From Planctomycetaceae bacterium (GTDB lineage Bacteria; Planctomycetota; Planctomycetia; Planctomycetales; Planctomycetaceae), in the NCBI GenBank assembly GCA_028284485.1, contig JANQRQ010000269.1:1-64000 (forward strand): 64,000 nt of DNA. Direction: 5' to 3'. Below the pieces are notes generated by a model. That model saw nothing but the letters and a program-made list of their open reading frames with translations, was not told where the DNA came from and searched no databases. The stretch's first letter is position 1; every line of letters starts with the position of its first letter. A program made the translations under genes and the position numbers. This document shows positions 16,822 through 26,507 of the stretch, piece by piece.

Positions 16822-18021
16822 ATGAAACGTCGAGAGTTTCTGGCAGCTACTTCCGCAGCATCGTTATTGCCGCATTTCGCGTGGGCACAGGATGCTCCGC
16901 AAGATATCCGGATTACTCGCATCGTTGGATTCAGCGTAATGAGCCGACGGTCAAAAGTGGCTGGCAAGAATTCCCGACTTGATGTTCATGGGGATACGGC
17001 CACCGATCGCATGGTGCGGATTTTTACCAATACGGGACAAGAGGGAATCGGAAACTGCCGGGCATCGCGCGCCGATGCCTCCGAGCTACTGGGAAAGAAC
17101 CCATTTGATTATTTCGACGCCGATCAGCCTGGGGTCATTAGTCCGCTCGGGACCGGGTCGATGCCGCTATGGGATCTCGTCGGTCGGGTCATGAACAAAC
17201 CGGTTTACGAACTGTTAGGTGGAAAGGGGCCGAAGCGCGTGCCTGTTTACGACGGCTCGATCTATTTCGCCGACTTATTGTCGCAGTATGCCGACAATTG
17301 GGAGTATCGGTTCCGGGAAGAAATCGATATGGCGCGTGATGCCGGTCATGTCGCCGTCAAAGTGAAGATCGGTCGCGGAAACAAATGGATGATGCGAGAG
17401 GAAGGAGACGCACGCGACGCGGCAATTATCAAGTTGATTCGCGAACATGCCGGCCCTGATTTTCTGATCGGTGTCGATGCCAACAATGGATACGACTTGG
17501 CTGGAACGAAAAAACTCTTTGAGCAAATCGGCGATGAAAAAATTGCTTTCGCGGAAGAGATGTTTCCCGAGGAAGTGGACCACTGTTTGGAATTCAAGGC
17601 GTTTCTGAAATCAAACGGCTGGGACACACTTGTCGCCGATGGGGAAACTCAGAAAGACTTAGGGGCCTATTTGCCGTTCATGAAGGCGGGGGCGATCGAC
17701 GTTTATCAAGGCGATATGAATCGCTTTGGATTCGAAGGAATTCTGACGGAGGCGTCTTGGGCTGCCGAGCACGGCGGTAGAGTGGCTCCGCATAACTGGG
17801 GATCGCAGGTCGGATTCTTCATGCAAGTCCAAATCGGTCGCGCCATCACAAACTTCTACCGCGCCGAAAATGATCCACTGCGCAACCAAATCGTTGTCAC
17901 CGATGGATACAAGATTGAAAACGGCACGGCAGCGCCGCCCGATGCACCCGGATGCGGGATGACCGTCGACGAGGCGAAGTTCGGCAATAACGTGCGAATG
18001 TCGTTCGATCTACAGGCTTGA
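16822..18021 (+). CDS. Tat-exported mandelate racemase/muconate lactonizing-like enzyme (enolase superfamily)
   Basis: MKRREFLAATSAAS is a Tat signal, so I chose 16822 over the ATG at 16804. The barrel shows a KVKIGRG Lys-x-Lys pair, an Asp ligand in VDANNGYD, Glu ligands in AEEMFPEE and ADGETQ, and a C-terminal APHNWGS. These are typical enolase-superfamily positions. Export is unusual for the superfamily but common in planctomycetes. The reaction probably abstracts a proton alpha to a carboxylate; the substrate is unknown. It lies 104 bases after the amidohydrolase. Confidence 0.88.
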   Translation: MKRREFLAATSAASLLPHFAWAQDAPQDIRITRIVGFSVMSRRSKVAGKNSRLDVHGDTATDRMVRIFTNTGQEGIGNCRASRADASELLGKNPFDYFDADQPGVISPLGTGSMPLWDLVGRVMNKPVYELLGGKGPKRVPVYDGSIYFADLLSQYADNWEYRFREEIDMARDAGHVAVKVKIGRGNKWMMREEGDARDAAIIKLIREHAGPDFLIGVDANNGYDLAGTKKLFEQIGDEKIAFAEEMFPEEVDHCLEFKAFLKSNGWDTLVADGETQKDLGAYLPFMKAGAIDVYQGDMNRFGFEGILTEASWAAEHGGRVAPHNWGSQVGFFMQVQIGRAITNFYRAENDPLRNQIVVTDGYKIENGTAAPPDAPGCGMTVDEAKFGNNVRMSFDLQA

Positions 18022-18038
18022 AATAGGGCGCTGTTGAG

Positions 18039-18578
18039 TCAGTCGTTTGCCGACTCAATGAGATCGACGTACGAGTGCGCCAGCAGGTCATCCTCTTCGA
18101 TGCCAAAACGCTCTCGCAGTTCAGCCAGTAGAGAGTGTCCGTCCGATTCCGCTTGATCGGGAGAGAGTACGGCTTCGAATTCGAGAAATGTTCCCAGAGC
18201 AGTCACCTCATCCAAGTGTATCCGTACGTTTTGGTAGAGAGATATCGTACGTTGCTTCTCGACCACCGATCGAATGCCAAGGACACCTTCCAGCATGTCT
18301 TTGAGCAGTTGTGGGTCGGATACAGGAAACAAATGGTAGCGGCTTAAACGTGTGGCTGTCCCATCGGGGCGATCGTAGGCAATAAGCACGGCCTGTTCGC
18401 CCGCGATCTCGCGCAGTTTCAGTCGGCCCTGAGTCACAACAAAATAGGTATCACGCTGACGTTCGACTCCTGCGTCGGTTGCTCCGAGTTCTTGACAAAC
18501 TTGGAGGGCATTTTTGAGGCTTTTCAGTTTGGCCTTTAGCTCAATGTTTCGTCGCGGAGCAGAAACTGAATCGGACAT
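18039..18578 (-). CDS. CYTH-domain protein (CyaB/thiamine triphosphatase-like)
   Basis: The 179-residue protein begins NIELKAK (the ExExK-type motif of CYTH domains). It continues with QRDTYFVV, RLKLRE, SRY and VRIHLDEVTALGTFLEFE, the strand pattern of the beta tunnel. Members act on triphosphates such as thiamine triphosphate, inorganic tripolyphosphate or ATP. The activity here cannot be assigned. It converges with the enolase-superfamily gene and lies beside a DgkA-type kinase gene. Confidence 0.88.
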   Translation of the reverse strand: MSDSVSAPRRNIELKAKLKSLKNALQVCQELGATDAGVERQRDTYFVVTQGRLKLREIAGEQAVLIAYDRPDGTATRLSRYHLFPVSDPQLLKDMLEGVLGIRSVVEKQRTISLYQNVRIHLDEVTALGTFLEFEAVLSPDQAESDGHSLLAELRERFGIEEDDLLAHSYVDLIESAND

Positions 18579-18664
18579 TTCTTAAGGCTTTCGAGCAATG
18601 CTTGCGATGAGTGAAACTCGACGCGTGGGATTCCGACTGTGAACTCCGCATCCAGGATCTCCAT

Positions 18665-19039
18665 TCAACTGATCCATCCCAGGCGCTGACAGATCGGTGG
18701 GCCCAAAACGAGCAGGCCGACAACGATCGACGTGAGGGCTGTCATGAGTACTGCAGCAGCTGCCACATCTTTCGCGATTTTGGCATTCTCATTGTGATCA
18801 GGCATGACGAGATCGACAATCGTCTCGGCTACGGTATTTCCGGCCTCGGCAGTGATAACAAATCCAATCGTTAACGCCAGGACCGACCACCGTATGGCCT
18901 CTAAGCCGAGCCAGACGCCGATCGCTATTACCATAGCTGCGATGACAAAATGAATGCGAGCGTTTCGCTGTGTGACCAATAGATAACGTAGGCCGCACAA
19001 TGCACAACGCATCGATTGCCAAAAAGTCGATGATCGCAT
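18665..19039 (-). CDS. dgkA: DgkA-type diacylglycerol/undecaprenol kinase
   Basis: This 124-residue integral membrane kinase has three or four helices and the DgkA signature EAGNTVAETIVDLVMPDHNE with the downstream AKDVAAAAVL. The ATG at 19039 has GGGAG upstream and is preferred to the TTG at 19069. Gram-positive-type members phosphorylate undecaprenol for peptidoglycan lipid recycling, and Gram-negative members phosphorylate diacylglycerol. Which applies here is unclear. The gene is short, typical of the family. Confidence 0.88.
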   Translation of the reverse strand: MRSSTFWQSMRCALCGLRYLLVTQRNARIHFVIAAMVIAIGVWLGLEAIRWSVLALTIGFVITAEAGNTVAETIVDLVMPDHNENAKIAKDVAAAAVLMTALTSIVVGLLVLGPPICQRLGWIS

Positions 19040-19220
19040 GGAAGGCTCCCGACAGCGAGTTTCCGACAAAGGAACTTTCGTTCCGTCATCGTAGCTTTAG
19101 TGCGGCCGGCTGCGAAGTGTGGCGATGTCAGTCAGAATTGTGACCCACGGGGCGCCGAAGCCCTAAGAGTCAAACTTCGAATGCTGCCGCTAGATCGCGC
19201 GATTTGACAATGAGACGGGC

Positions 19221-20459
19221 CTAGATTGCCGGGACTTCTCCCACGGTCGCAGAATCAGAGACTGCGACAGCCATGGATTCACGCCGTGGCCGTTTGACTC
19301 CGGCCCGTAACGACAGCAATGTCGCTTCCGGTTTGCAGTTTAGACGCAGCGGATAGCGGCCTGAAATTCCACGCGACACATGCATCAACGTCGGCGGTTT
19401 GCGAAACGTTCCGCCGGCGTATCGAACACCGTGAATGCTGGGGGAATAGACGGGGCCTATGAAGGGCAGCACAACCTGTCCACCGTGGTTGTGCCCCGAC
19501 AGCATCAAATCGACGTCATGACTCCGAGACCAATTGAAATTGTCGGGAGTGTGGCTCAGTAGAATGCGGAATTCTTCCTCGGGGCTCTGCGAGAAATTTG
19601 GGTGCTTCGCCATCCAAGGCATTTCGGAACCACCGATGACAATCTTGTGATTTTCGTGTTGCAGGTCGAATGTTCTTCCCGCGACGTTGATCCATCCGAG
19701 CTCTTCAATGGCCTTATGAATGGACCTCTCTTCGAGATACCAGTCATGATTCCCGAGAATAAAGAAACGGCCCAGCGGTGCGTCTAGGCGGCCCAGTGTC
19801 GTTGGCAGCCAATCCGTCAAACGCTGCTCGTCCAGAAGATCGCCCGTAAAGACGACTAAATCCGGTTCCCACTCCGTCAGGTGATCGAACAAATAGTCGA
19901 AATAACGACGGTCGGGAGTCCCATGAAAATGTAAGTCGCTGATATGCAGGATCGAAAGGCCATCGCAGGCGGCTGGCAATCGGGGTAGGAATGCCTCTTT
20001 TTCGGTGAGTTCGATTTGGTAGATTTCGTTACCCGGAACTTTGGCCAGGTAAGAATGGTATCCGTCACCTTGCGGGCATTCGCCGATCTCTGCAGCAATG
20101 TCAATAGTGCGGCAATGCACTTCGTAGTTCGCACGTTGCCAGCACTGCCAGCCATGACGACACCAGGATACCACGAATCCGGCGAACCCCATGGCGCAGA
20201 CGGTGAGATAAGCCTGCCAGCCGACAGAGAGGTCGGTCCATGCACCACCGAGAATCAGTCCCGGGCCGGAGATGCCGACAAACCAGAACAAAACGGGTGG
20301 AAAAAGGGGGATGAGCAGGTCATGTGCGTGCCGGACTTGCGTCAACACAGACTGAGGGATTCGGAGTCCGTGCACCCGATTAACAATGGTGACCAGCAGC
20401 TCGATATGACCGATGACGAATACAATTAGCAAGCACGTATTGAGCAGGCTGAAGTTCAT
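19221..20459 (-). CDS. Membrane-anchored metallophosphoesterase (YkuE/LpxG-like)
   Basis: This 412-residue protein has about three N-terminal membrane segments (to residue ~100) and then a calcineurin-type phosphoesterase domain. The metal motifs are ISDLHFHG, FTGDLLD, LGNHDW, LLSHTPDN and SGHNHGGQV. Related enzymes include YkuE and the lipid A enzyme LpxG (UDP-2,3-diacylglucosamine hydrolysis), so a role in envelope lipid metabolism is possible but not shown. Confidence 0.88.
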   Translation of the reverse strand: MNFSLLNTCLLIVFVIGHIELLVTIVNRVHGLRIPQSVLTQVRHAHDLLIPLFPPVLFWFVGISGPGLILGGAWTDLSVGWQAYLTVCAMGFAGFVVSWCRHGWQCWQRANYEVHCRTIDIAAEIGECPQGDGYHSYLAKVPGNEIYQIELTEKEAFLPRLPAACDGLSILHISDLHFHGTPDRRYFDYLFDHLTEWEPDLVVFTGDLLDEQRLTDWLPTTLGRLDAPLGRFFILGNHDWYLEERSIHKAIEELGWINVAGRTFDLQHENHKIVIGGSEMPWMAKHPNFSQSPEEEFRILLSHTPDNFNWSRSHDVDLMLSGHNHGGQVVLPFIGPVYSPSIHGVRYAGGTFRKPPTLMHVSRGISGRYPLRLNCKPEATLLSLRAGVKRPRRESMAVAVSDSATVGEVPAI

Positions 20460-20873
20460 TTGCAGCTTGATTTCGAATTCTGAGGTGGGAAGCCTACGGG
20501 GTGGTCAATGACTCGAATCGGTCATTCTAAGTCGCTCGAGAATATAGGGGAACGGCAACTTCTGTGAATTCCGAACGGGAAATATCGTAAAAAGGCCGGA
20601 GCACTCGGAGATGGCCCGTGCGTCGGTGTTTGTTGGCGCGTTTTCCGGATTATACATCACTTTTCGGCTGATATTCGATTTGGCCAGCCAATGCTGCTTT
20701 TCTAAGATTGTTTTGTGCCGTTTGTGTGATCTGCCATGAATTCGCCAGATTTCCCGCTCAACTTGGTTGGAATTCTCTGGTTGGCTGACAATACTCCTCC
20801 AACGGAATACGGCTGCACGAAATCGCAACCACCAGTCGCGAAAGGTCGCTTCTTTTAACCCCGAACTTCACCA
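20460..20873. other. Divergent intergenic region, metallophosphoesterase and UbiD
   Basis: The 414 bases between the two outward-facing genes contain AT-rich stretches but no promoter pair, repeat, RNA or supported reading frame. Confidence 0.4.
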
Positions 20874-22706
20874 ATGGGCTACCGCAACCTTAAGGAGTGT
20901 TTGATCGATCTCGAACGAGCTGGGCAACTGGTGCGCCTTGATCAGGAAATCGATCCCTATCTGGAGGCTGCCGAAGTCCAGCGCCGCGTTTACCAGGCCG
21001 GCGGCCCGGCGATCGTTTATGAGCGCGTCAAAGGTTGCCGGTTCCCGATGGTGAGCAATCTCTTCGGTACGTTGGAGCGAACGCGTTTCTTGTTTCGAGA
21101 TGCGCTGCAGGCAGTGCGGCATTTGGTCGAGCTAAAGATCGATCCCATGGCTTTCTGGAAGAATCCATGGCAATACCGAGGAGTCGCGCGTGCCGCCTTG
21201 TCGATGCTGCCGCGACGTGTCCGTTCAGGAAATGCAGTCCGAAACGAAACGACGATCGATCAGCTTCCGCAACTTCAATGCTGGCCGGATGACGGCGGCG
21301 CGTTTGTCACACTACCGGAAGTCTATTCCGAGAATGTCGACCGGCCCGGCTTGATGCAGTCGAATTTGGGAATGTACCGGGTGCAGCTGTCGGGTGGGGA
21401 GTATCAGCCCAATCAGCAAGTCGGTTTGCATTACCAAATCCATCGCAGTATCGGCGTTCATCATGCGGCGGCAATTCGGCGTGGCGAACCATTTCGAGTC
21501 AACATCTTCGTCGGAGGCAGTCCCGCGATGATGTTGGCGGCGGTCATGCCGTTGCCTGAAGGACTTTCCGAATTGACGTTTGCCGGCGCTTTGAGCCGTC
21601 GTCCAATCCGCATGATTCGACAGAATACCGGATTACCCGTCTATGCCGAGGCCGATTTCTGCATCTGCGGCACAGTCGATCCGGATCGATTGCTGCCGGA
21701 GGGACCATTTGGCGATCACTTGGGCTACTACAGTTTGGCTCATGATTTCCCAGTGTTGAATGTTGAAAAGGTTTACCACCGAGACGGGGCTGCCTGGCCA
21801 TTTACCGTCGTGGGACGACCTCCTCAGGAAGATACGTCTTTTGGGCAGATCATCCATGAATTGACTGGACCGGCAATCCCGTCGGTTGTGCCGGGAGTAC
21901 ATGCCGTGCATGCCGTCGACGCGGCCGGCGTGCATCCGCTATTGCTGGCGATGGGGAGCGAACGATACGTTCCGTACGGCGAGCGCCGCCGCCCTCAGGA
22001 GATTCTCACGTGTGCAAATGCCATTCTGGGGCAGGGTCAATTGTCGTTGGCCAAGTATTTGTGCATCGTCGCAAAGGAGGATGCCCCCAATCTCGATATT
22101 GAAGACATCGCCGAATTCTTCAAGCATCTGCTCGAACGAATTGATTGGCAGCGTGACCTGCATTTTCAAACGTGTACAACAATCGATACGTTGGACTACT
22201 CTGGTTCGGGCTTCAATGAGGGCTCCAAGGTCGTGTTAGCGGCTGCAGGTTCGGCGGTGCGGACGCTACCATCGGAAATTCCAGCTGAGTTGCGATTGCC
22301 AAACCTATTTCGGGAACCGAAGGTTTGTTTACCCGGTGTGCTAGCTATCCAAGGGCCGGCCTATGTTGAAAGCGGCGATACTGCGCTAGATCAATTCTGC
22401 AGCCACTATCAATCGAGCGATGGCATCAACGCGTTCCCATTGGTCGTGATTGTCGATGACAGTGAAATGACATCACGAAATCTGAATAACTTTCTGTGGG
22501 TGACGTTTACCCGCTCTGCACCGGCTGCTGATATCGACGGAATCGAGGCCTTTGTTGAAAACAAACATTGGGGATGCCGCGGATCGCTGGTGATTGATGC
22601 ACGCATTAAGTCGCACCATGCCCCGCCGCTAGTGGAAGATCCGGCAGTGACAAGGCGGGTTGATCAATTGGGCGCACCTGGAGGGCCGCTGCATGGGATC
22701 ATTTGA
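20874..22706 (+). CDS. ubiD: UbiD-family decarboxylase
   Basis: The 610-residue protein matches UbiD decarboxylases. It shows the N-terminal NLKECLIDLERAGQLVRLDQEIDP, the prenylated-FMN region NLGMYRVQLSG, the GLHYQIHRSIGVHHA segment and the catalytic-loop region EGPFGDHLGYYS with the essential Glu. UbiD needs prenyl-FMN made by UbiX, whose gene is not in this window. It probably acts in quinone (ubiquinone or menaquinone) synthesis or aromatic acid decarboxylation. The next gene's frame overlaps its stop codon. Confidence 0.92.
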   Translation: MGYRNLKECLIDLERAGQLVRLDQEIDPYLEAAEVQRRVYQAGGPAIVYERVKGCRFPMVSNLFGTLERTRFLFRDALQAVRHLVELKIDPMAFWKNPWQYRGVARAALSMLPRRVRSGNAVRNETTIDQLPQLQCWPDDGGAFVTLPEVYSENVDRPGLMQSNLGMYRVQLSGGEYQPNQQVGLHYQIHRSIGVHHAAAIRRGEPFRVNIFVGGSPAMMLAAVMPLPEGLSELTFAGALSRRPIRMIRQNTGLPVYAEADFCICGTVDPDRLLPEGPFGDHLGYYSLAHDFPVLNVEKVYHRDGAAWPFTVVGRPPQEDTSFGQIIHELTGPAIPSVVPGVHAVHAVDAAGVHPLLLAMGSERYVPYGERRRPQEILTCANAILGQGQLSLAKYLCIVAKEDAPNLDIEDIAEFFKHLLERIDWQRDLHFQTCTTIDTLDYSGSGFNEGSKVVLAAAGSAVRTLPSEIPAELRLPNLFREPKVCLPGVLAIQGPAYVESGDTALDQFCSHYQSSDGINAFPLVVIVDDSEMTSRNLNNFLWVTFTRSAPAADIDGIEAFVENKHWGCRGSLVIDARIKSHHAPPLVEDPAVTRRVDQLGAPGGPLHGII

Positions 22707-22750
22707 ATCTTCTGACCGGAAAGTCATCGCCACATCGGCGCCCTGATGAA

Positions 22751-23935
22751 ATGGAATTGCGAGTGAATTCTGAGAAGATCGGCTTGGTGGCATTAACGGC
22801 ATTCGGGTTGGAAGCGGTCGTTTCGCGCGAGCTCAAGCAACTGGGGTACGACGATCATACGATCACCGATGGACGCGTGGCATTCTCGGCCGATCGGTCA
22901 GCGATTTGCCGGGCCAATCTCTGGCTGCGAAGTGCAGAACGCATCGCCATCAAATTGGGCTCATTTCCGGCTAACGATTTTGGCGAGTTATTCGATGGGG
23001 TAAAAGCACTTTCGTGGGCCGACTGGCTTCCTGAGAATGCGGCATTCCCTGTGCAAGGCAAGTCAAAGCGGTCGAAGTTGCACAGCGTTCCCGATTGCCA
23101 ATCGATTGTCAAAAAAGCCATCGTCGAAAGCCTGAAGCACACCTACTCGTCGCAATGGTTCGCGGAGAATGGGCCGAAGTACTCCGTGGAGGTTTCCCTT
23201 GTCAACGATGAAGCCACGTTGCTAATCGATACAACAGGGCCGGGACTGCACAAACGCGGCTACCGCAAGTTGATGGGAAAAGCGCCGCTCAAAGAAACGT
23301 TGGCAGCAGCGCTCGTCCAATTAAGTTACTGGAATCGAGACCGGCCGTTTATTGATCCGTTTTGCGGAACAGGGACGATCCCGATTGAGGCGGCGATGAT
23401 TGCACGGAATCTTGCGCCTGGTCGAAACCGCGAATTCGCTGCCGAGTCGTGGCCCGTCGTCCCGATTGAATTGTGGAAGCAGGCGCGTGAAGAGGCGGCT
23501 GATGTCGAACGTCGCGATTCGTACGAAACACTGATTGGAACCGACGCTGACGATGAAGTGTTAAGTCTGGCTCGATATCACGCTCGGCAGGCCGGCGTCG
23601 ACGCGGATATCCATTTTCAGCAGAAGAGCTTTGCCGATTTAACCACCAAAAGAGAATACGGCTGCCTGATTACGAATCCGCCCTACGGAGAGCGGAGCGG
23701 CGAATTGGAAGAGGCGCTTGCGATTTACCATTCGATGAGTGACATATTTCGACTGTTGGAGACCTGGTCGATCTACGTCCTAACGTCGCATTCGCAGTTC
23801 GAGCAGATTGTCGGGCGACAAGCGGGACGCCGGCGTAAGCTGTACAATGGTCGAATCGCCTGCACCTACTACCAATTTCCAGGTCCGCGGCCACCAAAAA
23901 AACCTGTTTCAAACGCTGAGCACAGCGTCGACTGA
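22751..23935 (+). CDS. THUMP-domain class I RNA methyltransferase (RlmL/RlmK-N-type)
   Basis: The 394-residue enzyme has an N-terminal ferredoxin-like/THUMP region (about residues 10-165) and a Rossmann methyltransferase. Its SAM motif is IDPFCGTGTIPIEAAMIARN, and its catalytic motif is NPPYGER for N2-guanine modification. The family includes 23S rRNA m2G2445 methyltransferase. The ATG at 22751 is preferred over the TTG at 22703 because homology begins there. It is translated just after ubiD. Confidence 0.9.
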   Translation: MELRVNSEKIGLVALTAFGLEAVVSRELKQLGYDDHTITDGRVAFSADRSAICRANLWLRSAERIAIKLGSFPANDFGELFDGVKALSWADWLPENAAFPVQGKSKRSKLHSVPDCQSIVKKAIVESLKHTYSSQWFAENGPKYSVEVSLVNDEATLLIDTTGPGLHKRGYRKLMGKAPLKETLAAALVQLSYWNRDRPFIDPFCGTGTIPIEAAMIARNLAPGRNREFAAESWPVVPIELWKQAREEAADVERRDSYETLIGTDADDEVLSLARYHARQAGVDADIHFQQKSFADLTTKREYGCLITNPPYGERSGELEEALAIYHSMSDIFRLLETWSIYVLTSHSQFEQIVGRQAGRRRKLYNGRIACTYYQFPGPRPPKKPVSNAEHSVD

Positions 23936-23983
23936 AAACCGTCGCCTCGCGGAAGCAAAATACGCACGGCGAATCCGTGGCAA

Positions 23984-24565
23984 ATGCCAGGAACGGCTTA
24001 CGAGGAAAGAGACTTGAATTCACCACGACAACACGGTCCCTGGCAAGTTTTGAACTCGAGCCTTGTTTATGAAGACCCCTGGCTCTCTGTACGTAAGGAC
24101 GATGTCATACGTCCGGATGGCAACCCGGGAACTCATAGCGTCGTGAATATTAAGGCGGGCGTTTCTGTTCTAGCGATCGACGAACATGAGACGGCATTTT
24201 TGACGGACGAGTTTCATTACGCCATTGGTCGAGATTCGTTAGAAACTGTCAGCGGCGGCATCGATGCCGACGAGTCGGCTGAGCAGGCAGCACGCCGCGA
24301 ATTGCAAGAAGAGTTGGGGATCGTCGCTGATGATTTGCAGCATCTGGGCCTGGTGGATCCCTTTACGTCGAGTGTGGTATCACCGACGAATCTGTTTTTG
24401 GCCCGCGGATTGCATTTTGTCGATCCCGATCCGGAAGGGACCGAGCAGATTCGGTGCGTTAAAGTCCCGTTTCAAGAGGCTGTTGCCATGGCGCTGGATG
24501 GCCGAATTACGCATGCCCCCAGTGCGGTGCTCATCCTGAAGGCAATGCATGTTTTGACAGATTGA
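23984..24565 (+). CDS. Nudix hydrolase (ADP-ribose pyrophosphatase-like)
   Basis: The Nudix box spans residues 91-113 (GGIDADESAEQAARRELQEE and onward), matching GX5EX7REUXEEXGU. The TDEFHYAIGRDSLETVSGG context is typical of ADP-ribose or nucleoside-sugar pyrophosphatases (NudF-like). The start could be the ATG at 23984 or the TTG at 24014, which has GAGGAAAG upstream. It lies 48 bases after the methyltransferase in the same direction. The exact substrate is unknown. Confidence 0.9.
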   Translation: MPGTAYEERDLNSPRQHGPWQVLNSSLVYEDPWLSVRKDDVIRPDGNPGTHSVVNIKAGVSVLAIDEHETAFLTDEFHYAIGRDSLETVSGGIDADESAEQAARRELQEELGIVADDLQHLGLVDPFTSSVVSPTNLFLARGLHFVDPDPEGTEQIRCVKVPFQEAVAMALDGRITHAPSAVLILKAMHVLTD

Positions 24566-24661
24566 TCGACGGTATCGACCGCCGCTGATAATTGAGTTTT
24601 CTTACCTCAATTGCTCGCTGCGACACTGTTGGAGTTGTTGTTTTTCCCAAGCAGAAGACGA

Positions 24662-25525
24662 ATGGCCGACACGCGACCAATGCCGGGCGAGTCGAAGTTC
24701 CTCCCCGGTACTCGGATTGAGATTGTCTACGAATTCTCGTCGGCGGCGAAACCGCGCCACGCGCTGTTCGATTTTGATGGAACATTGAGTTTGATCCGGG
24801 AAGGTTGGATCGAAGTCATGGTCCCGATGATGGTGGAAGCCCTTCAGGCAACTGGAACGAGCGAGACTCCTGAAGAGCTGGGTCTTCTGGTCCGTGAGTT
24901 CGTCATGGAGCTAACGGGAAAACAAACGATCTATCAGATGATGCGATTAGCGGACGAAGTCGCTCGAAGAGGAGCGACACCGGAAGATCCGTTGGAATAC
25001 AAATCTCGCTACCACGAGCAGTTGATGCGCAGAATTCATGACCGACGTGAAGCTTTGCGCGCAGGCAGGGATTCTCCCCAGCGGTGGCTGGTCGCCGGTG
25101 CCCAACAGATCCTGGGGGAACTGCAGGCACGAGGTGTGGAACTGTATCTTGCCAGTGGTACAGACGAGCATTTCGTTCGTGAAGAGGCCGCCCTATTGCA
25201 GATTGGCGACTTTTTCGGCGAACGCATTTATGGGGCGGTCGACGACTACCGGAACTTCTCAAAGCAAATGGTGATCGACCGAATACTCAACGAGAATGAA
25301 GTTGACGGCGAGACACTAATCGGGTTTGGTGACGGCTACGTCGAGATTGATAACGTCCGCTCTGTCGGAGGTGTCGCAGTCGGTGTCGCAAGCGATGAAG
25401 AAGCACGCAACGGGCAGATCGACGAATGGAAACGCCAGCGACTGATCGGTGTGGGGGCTCAAATCGTCGTTCCTGATTTCGGTGAATGCGATACGATGTG
25501 TCAGTACTTGTTCCGCGAAATGTGA
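24662..25525 (+). CDS. HAD-superfamily phosphatase
   Basis: This 287-residue HAD hydrolase has motif I DFDGT (nucleophile D37 and D39), motif II ASGT, a motif III Lys in FSKQMVIDR and motif IV GFGDGYVEIDN. The cap domain lies between motifs I and II. It is first in a three-gene run: the next gene begins 11 bases later, and the third overlaps the second. The neighbours include a PfkB sugar kinase, so dephosphorylation of a sugar phosphate or heptose-like bisphosphate is plausible, though not proven. Confidence 0.9.
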   Translation: MADTRPMPGESKFLPGTRIEIVYEFSSAAKPRHALFDFDGTLSLIREGWIEVMVPMMVEALQATGTSETPEELGLLVREFVMELTGKQTIYQMMRLADEVARRGATPEDPLEYKSRYHEQLMRRIHDRREALRAGRDSPQRWLVAGAQQILGELQARGVELYLASGTDEHFVREEAALLQIGDFFGERIYGAVDDYRNFSKQMVIDRILNENEVDGETLIGFGDGYVEIDNVRSVGGVAVGVASDEEARNGQIDEWKRQRLIGVGAQIVVPDFGECDTMCQYLFREM

Positions 25526-25535
25526 TGGATCGTCT

Positions 25536-26507
25536 ATGCCCTTTGAACAGTTTGATCGTTCCCAGTTGAATATCAGGCCGTTACCCGAACGGCAGCACGA
25601 CATACGGCTCGATGAGATACTGGTCGATCCGAGCGGTCCGCGACTTACATTTGAGCATGAAGCGATTCCGATTCTGGCAGACCGAATTGCCTCTGCCACA
25701 AAAGACGGTCGAGCGGTTGTATTCGCGTGCGGAGCGCATGTGTTGCGGCGAGGCAACGGGCCGTTGTTGATCGATTTAATGCAGCGCGGAATATTAAATC
25801 ACGTTTCCTTCAACGGTGCGGGGGCGATACACGATTTCGAACTGGCACTCATCGGGGCGAGTTGCGAAAGTGTCGCACGGTACGTTTCGGAGGGGCAATT
25901 TGGATTATGGAGGGAAACGAGCCGACTCAACGATGCGGTTGTGGAAGGTGCGGCAGACGGCTTGGGATTCGGCGAATCCGTTGGCCGCATGATCGAGCAA
26001 GACCAATTCCCCCATCGGAACTCGAGTGTGCTTGCGGCCGGATACCGATTGCAGATCCCGGTTACAGTTCACGTTTCGATCGGCCAAGATATTGTCCACG
26101 AGCATCCCAATTTCGATGGCGCGGCCGCGGGAGCCGCGTCGTTAACCGACTTTTTGATTTTCACGAGTTCCATCTCGCGGTTAGAAGGAGGTGTGTTTCT
26201 GAATATTGGGTCGGCCGTGATGGGTCCAGAGGTGTATCTTAAGGCATTGGCCATGGCTCGGAACGTCGCCCATCAACAGGGCCAACAGATTCGGAAATTC
26301 ACGACCGGCGTATTCGATTTGCCAAATCTTGGCAACGACCTGTCGCACGAAGCTCCCAAGGACGATCCGAGATACTACTTTCGTCCCTTTAAGACAATTC
26401 TGGTCCGAACAGTCGCCGATGGCGGTGAAAGTTATTATGTGCAAGGCGATCATAGCGCCACGGTTCCTGCCTTATACGACGCAATCATCTCCCGAATAGG
26501 ACAATGA
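25536..26507 (+). CDS. Conserved protein of unknown function (possible Rossmann-like) in a HAD-kinase operon
   Basis: The ATG at 25536 starts a 323-residue soluble protein. I do not recognise it with certainty. It contains Gly-rich loops (VSFNGAGAIHDFELALIG, FDGAAAGAASLTDF, VFLNIGSAVMGPEVYLKAL) and conserved-looking His residues (IHDFE, HVSIGQDIVHEHP, QGDHSATVP). These suggest a Rossmann-type or deoxyhypusine-synthase-like fold, which is a guess. It is sandwiched between a HAD phosphatase and a PfkB kinase, with ATGA overlap to the kinase, so the three probably serve one pathway. Confidence 0.7.
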   Translation: MPFEQFDRSQLNIRPLPERQHDIRLDEILVDPSGPRLTFEHEAIPILADRIASATKDGRAVVFACGAHVLRRGNGPLLIDLMQRGILNHVSFNGAGAIHDFELALIGASCESVARYVSEGQFGLWRETSRLNDAVVEGAADGLGFGESVGRMIEQDQFPHRNSSVLAAGYRLQIPVTVHVSIGQDIVHEHPNFDGAAAGAASLTDFLIFTSSISRLEGGVFLNIGSAVMGPEVYLKALAMARNVAHQQGQQIRKFTTGVFDLPNLGNDLSHEAPKDDPRYYFRPFKTILVRTVADGGESYYVQGDHSATVPALYDAIISRIGQ

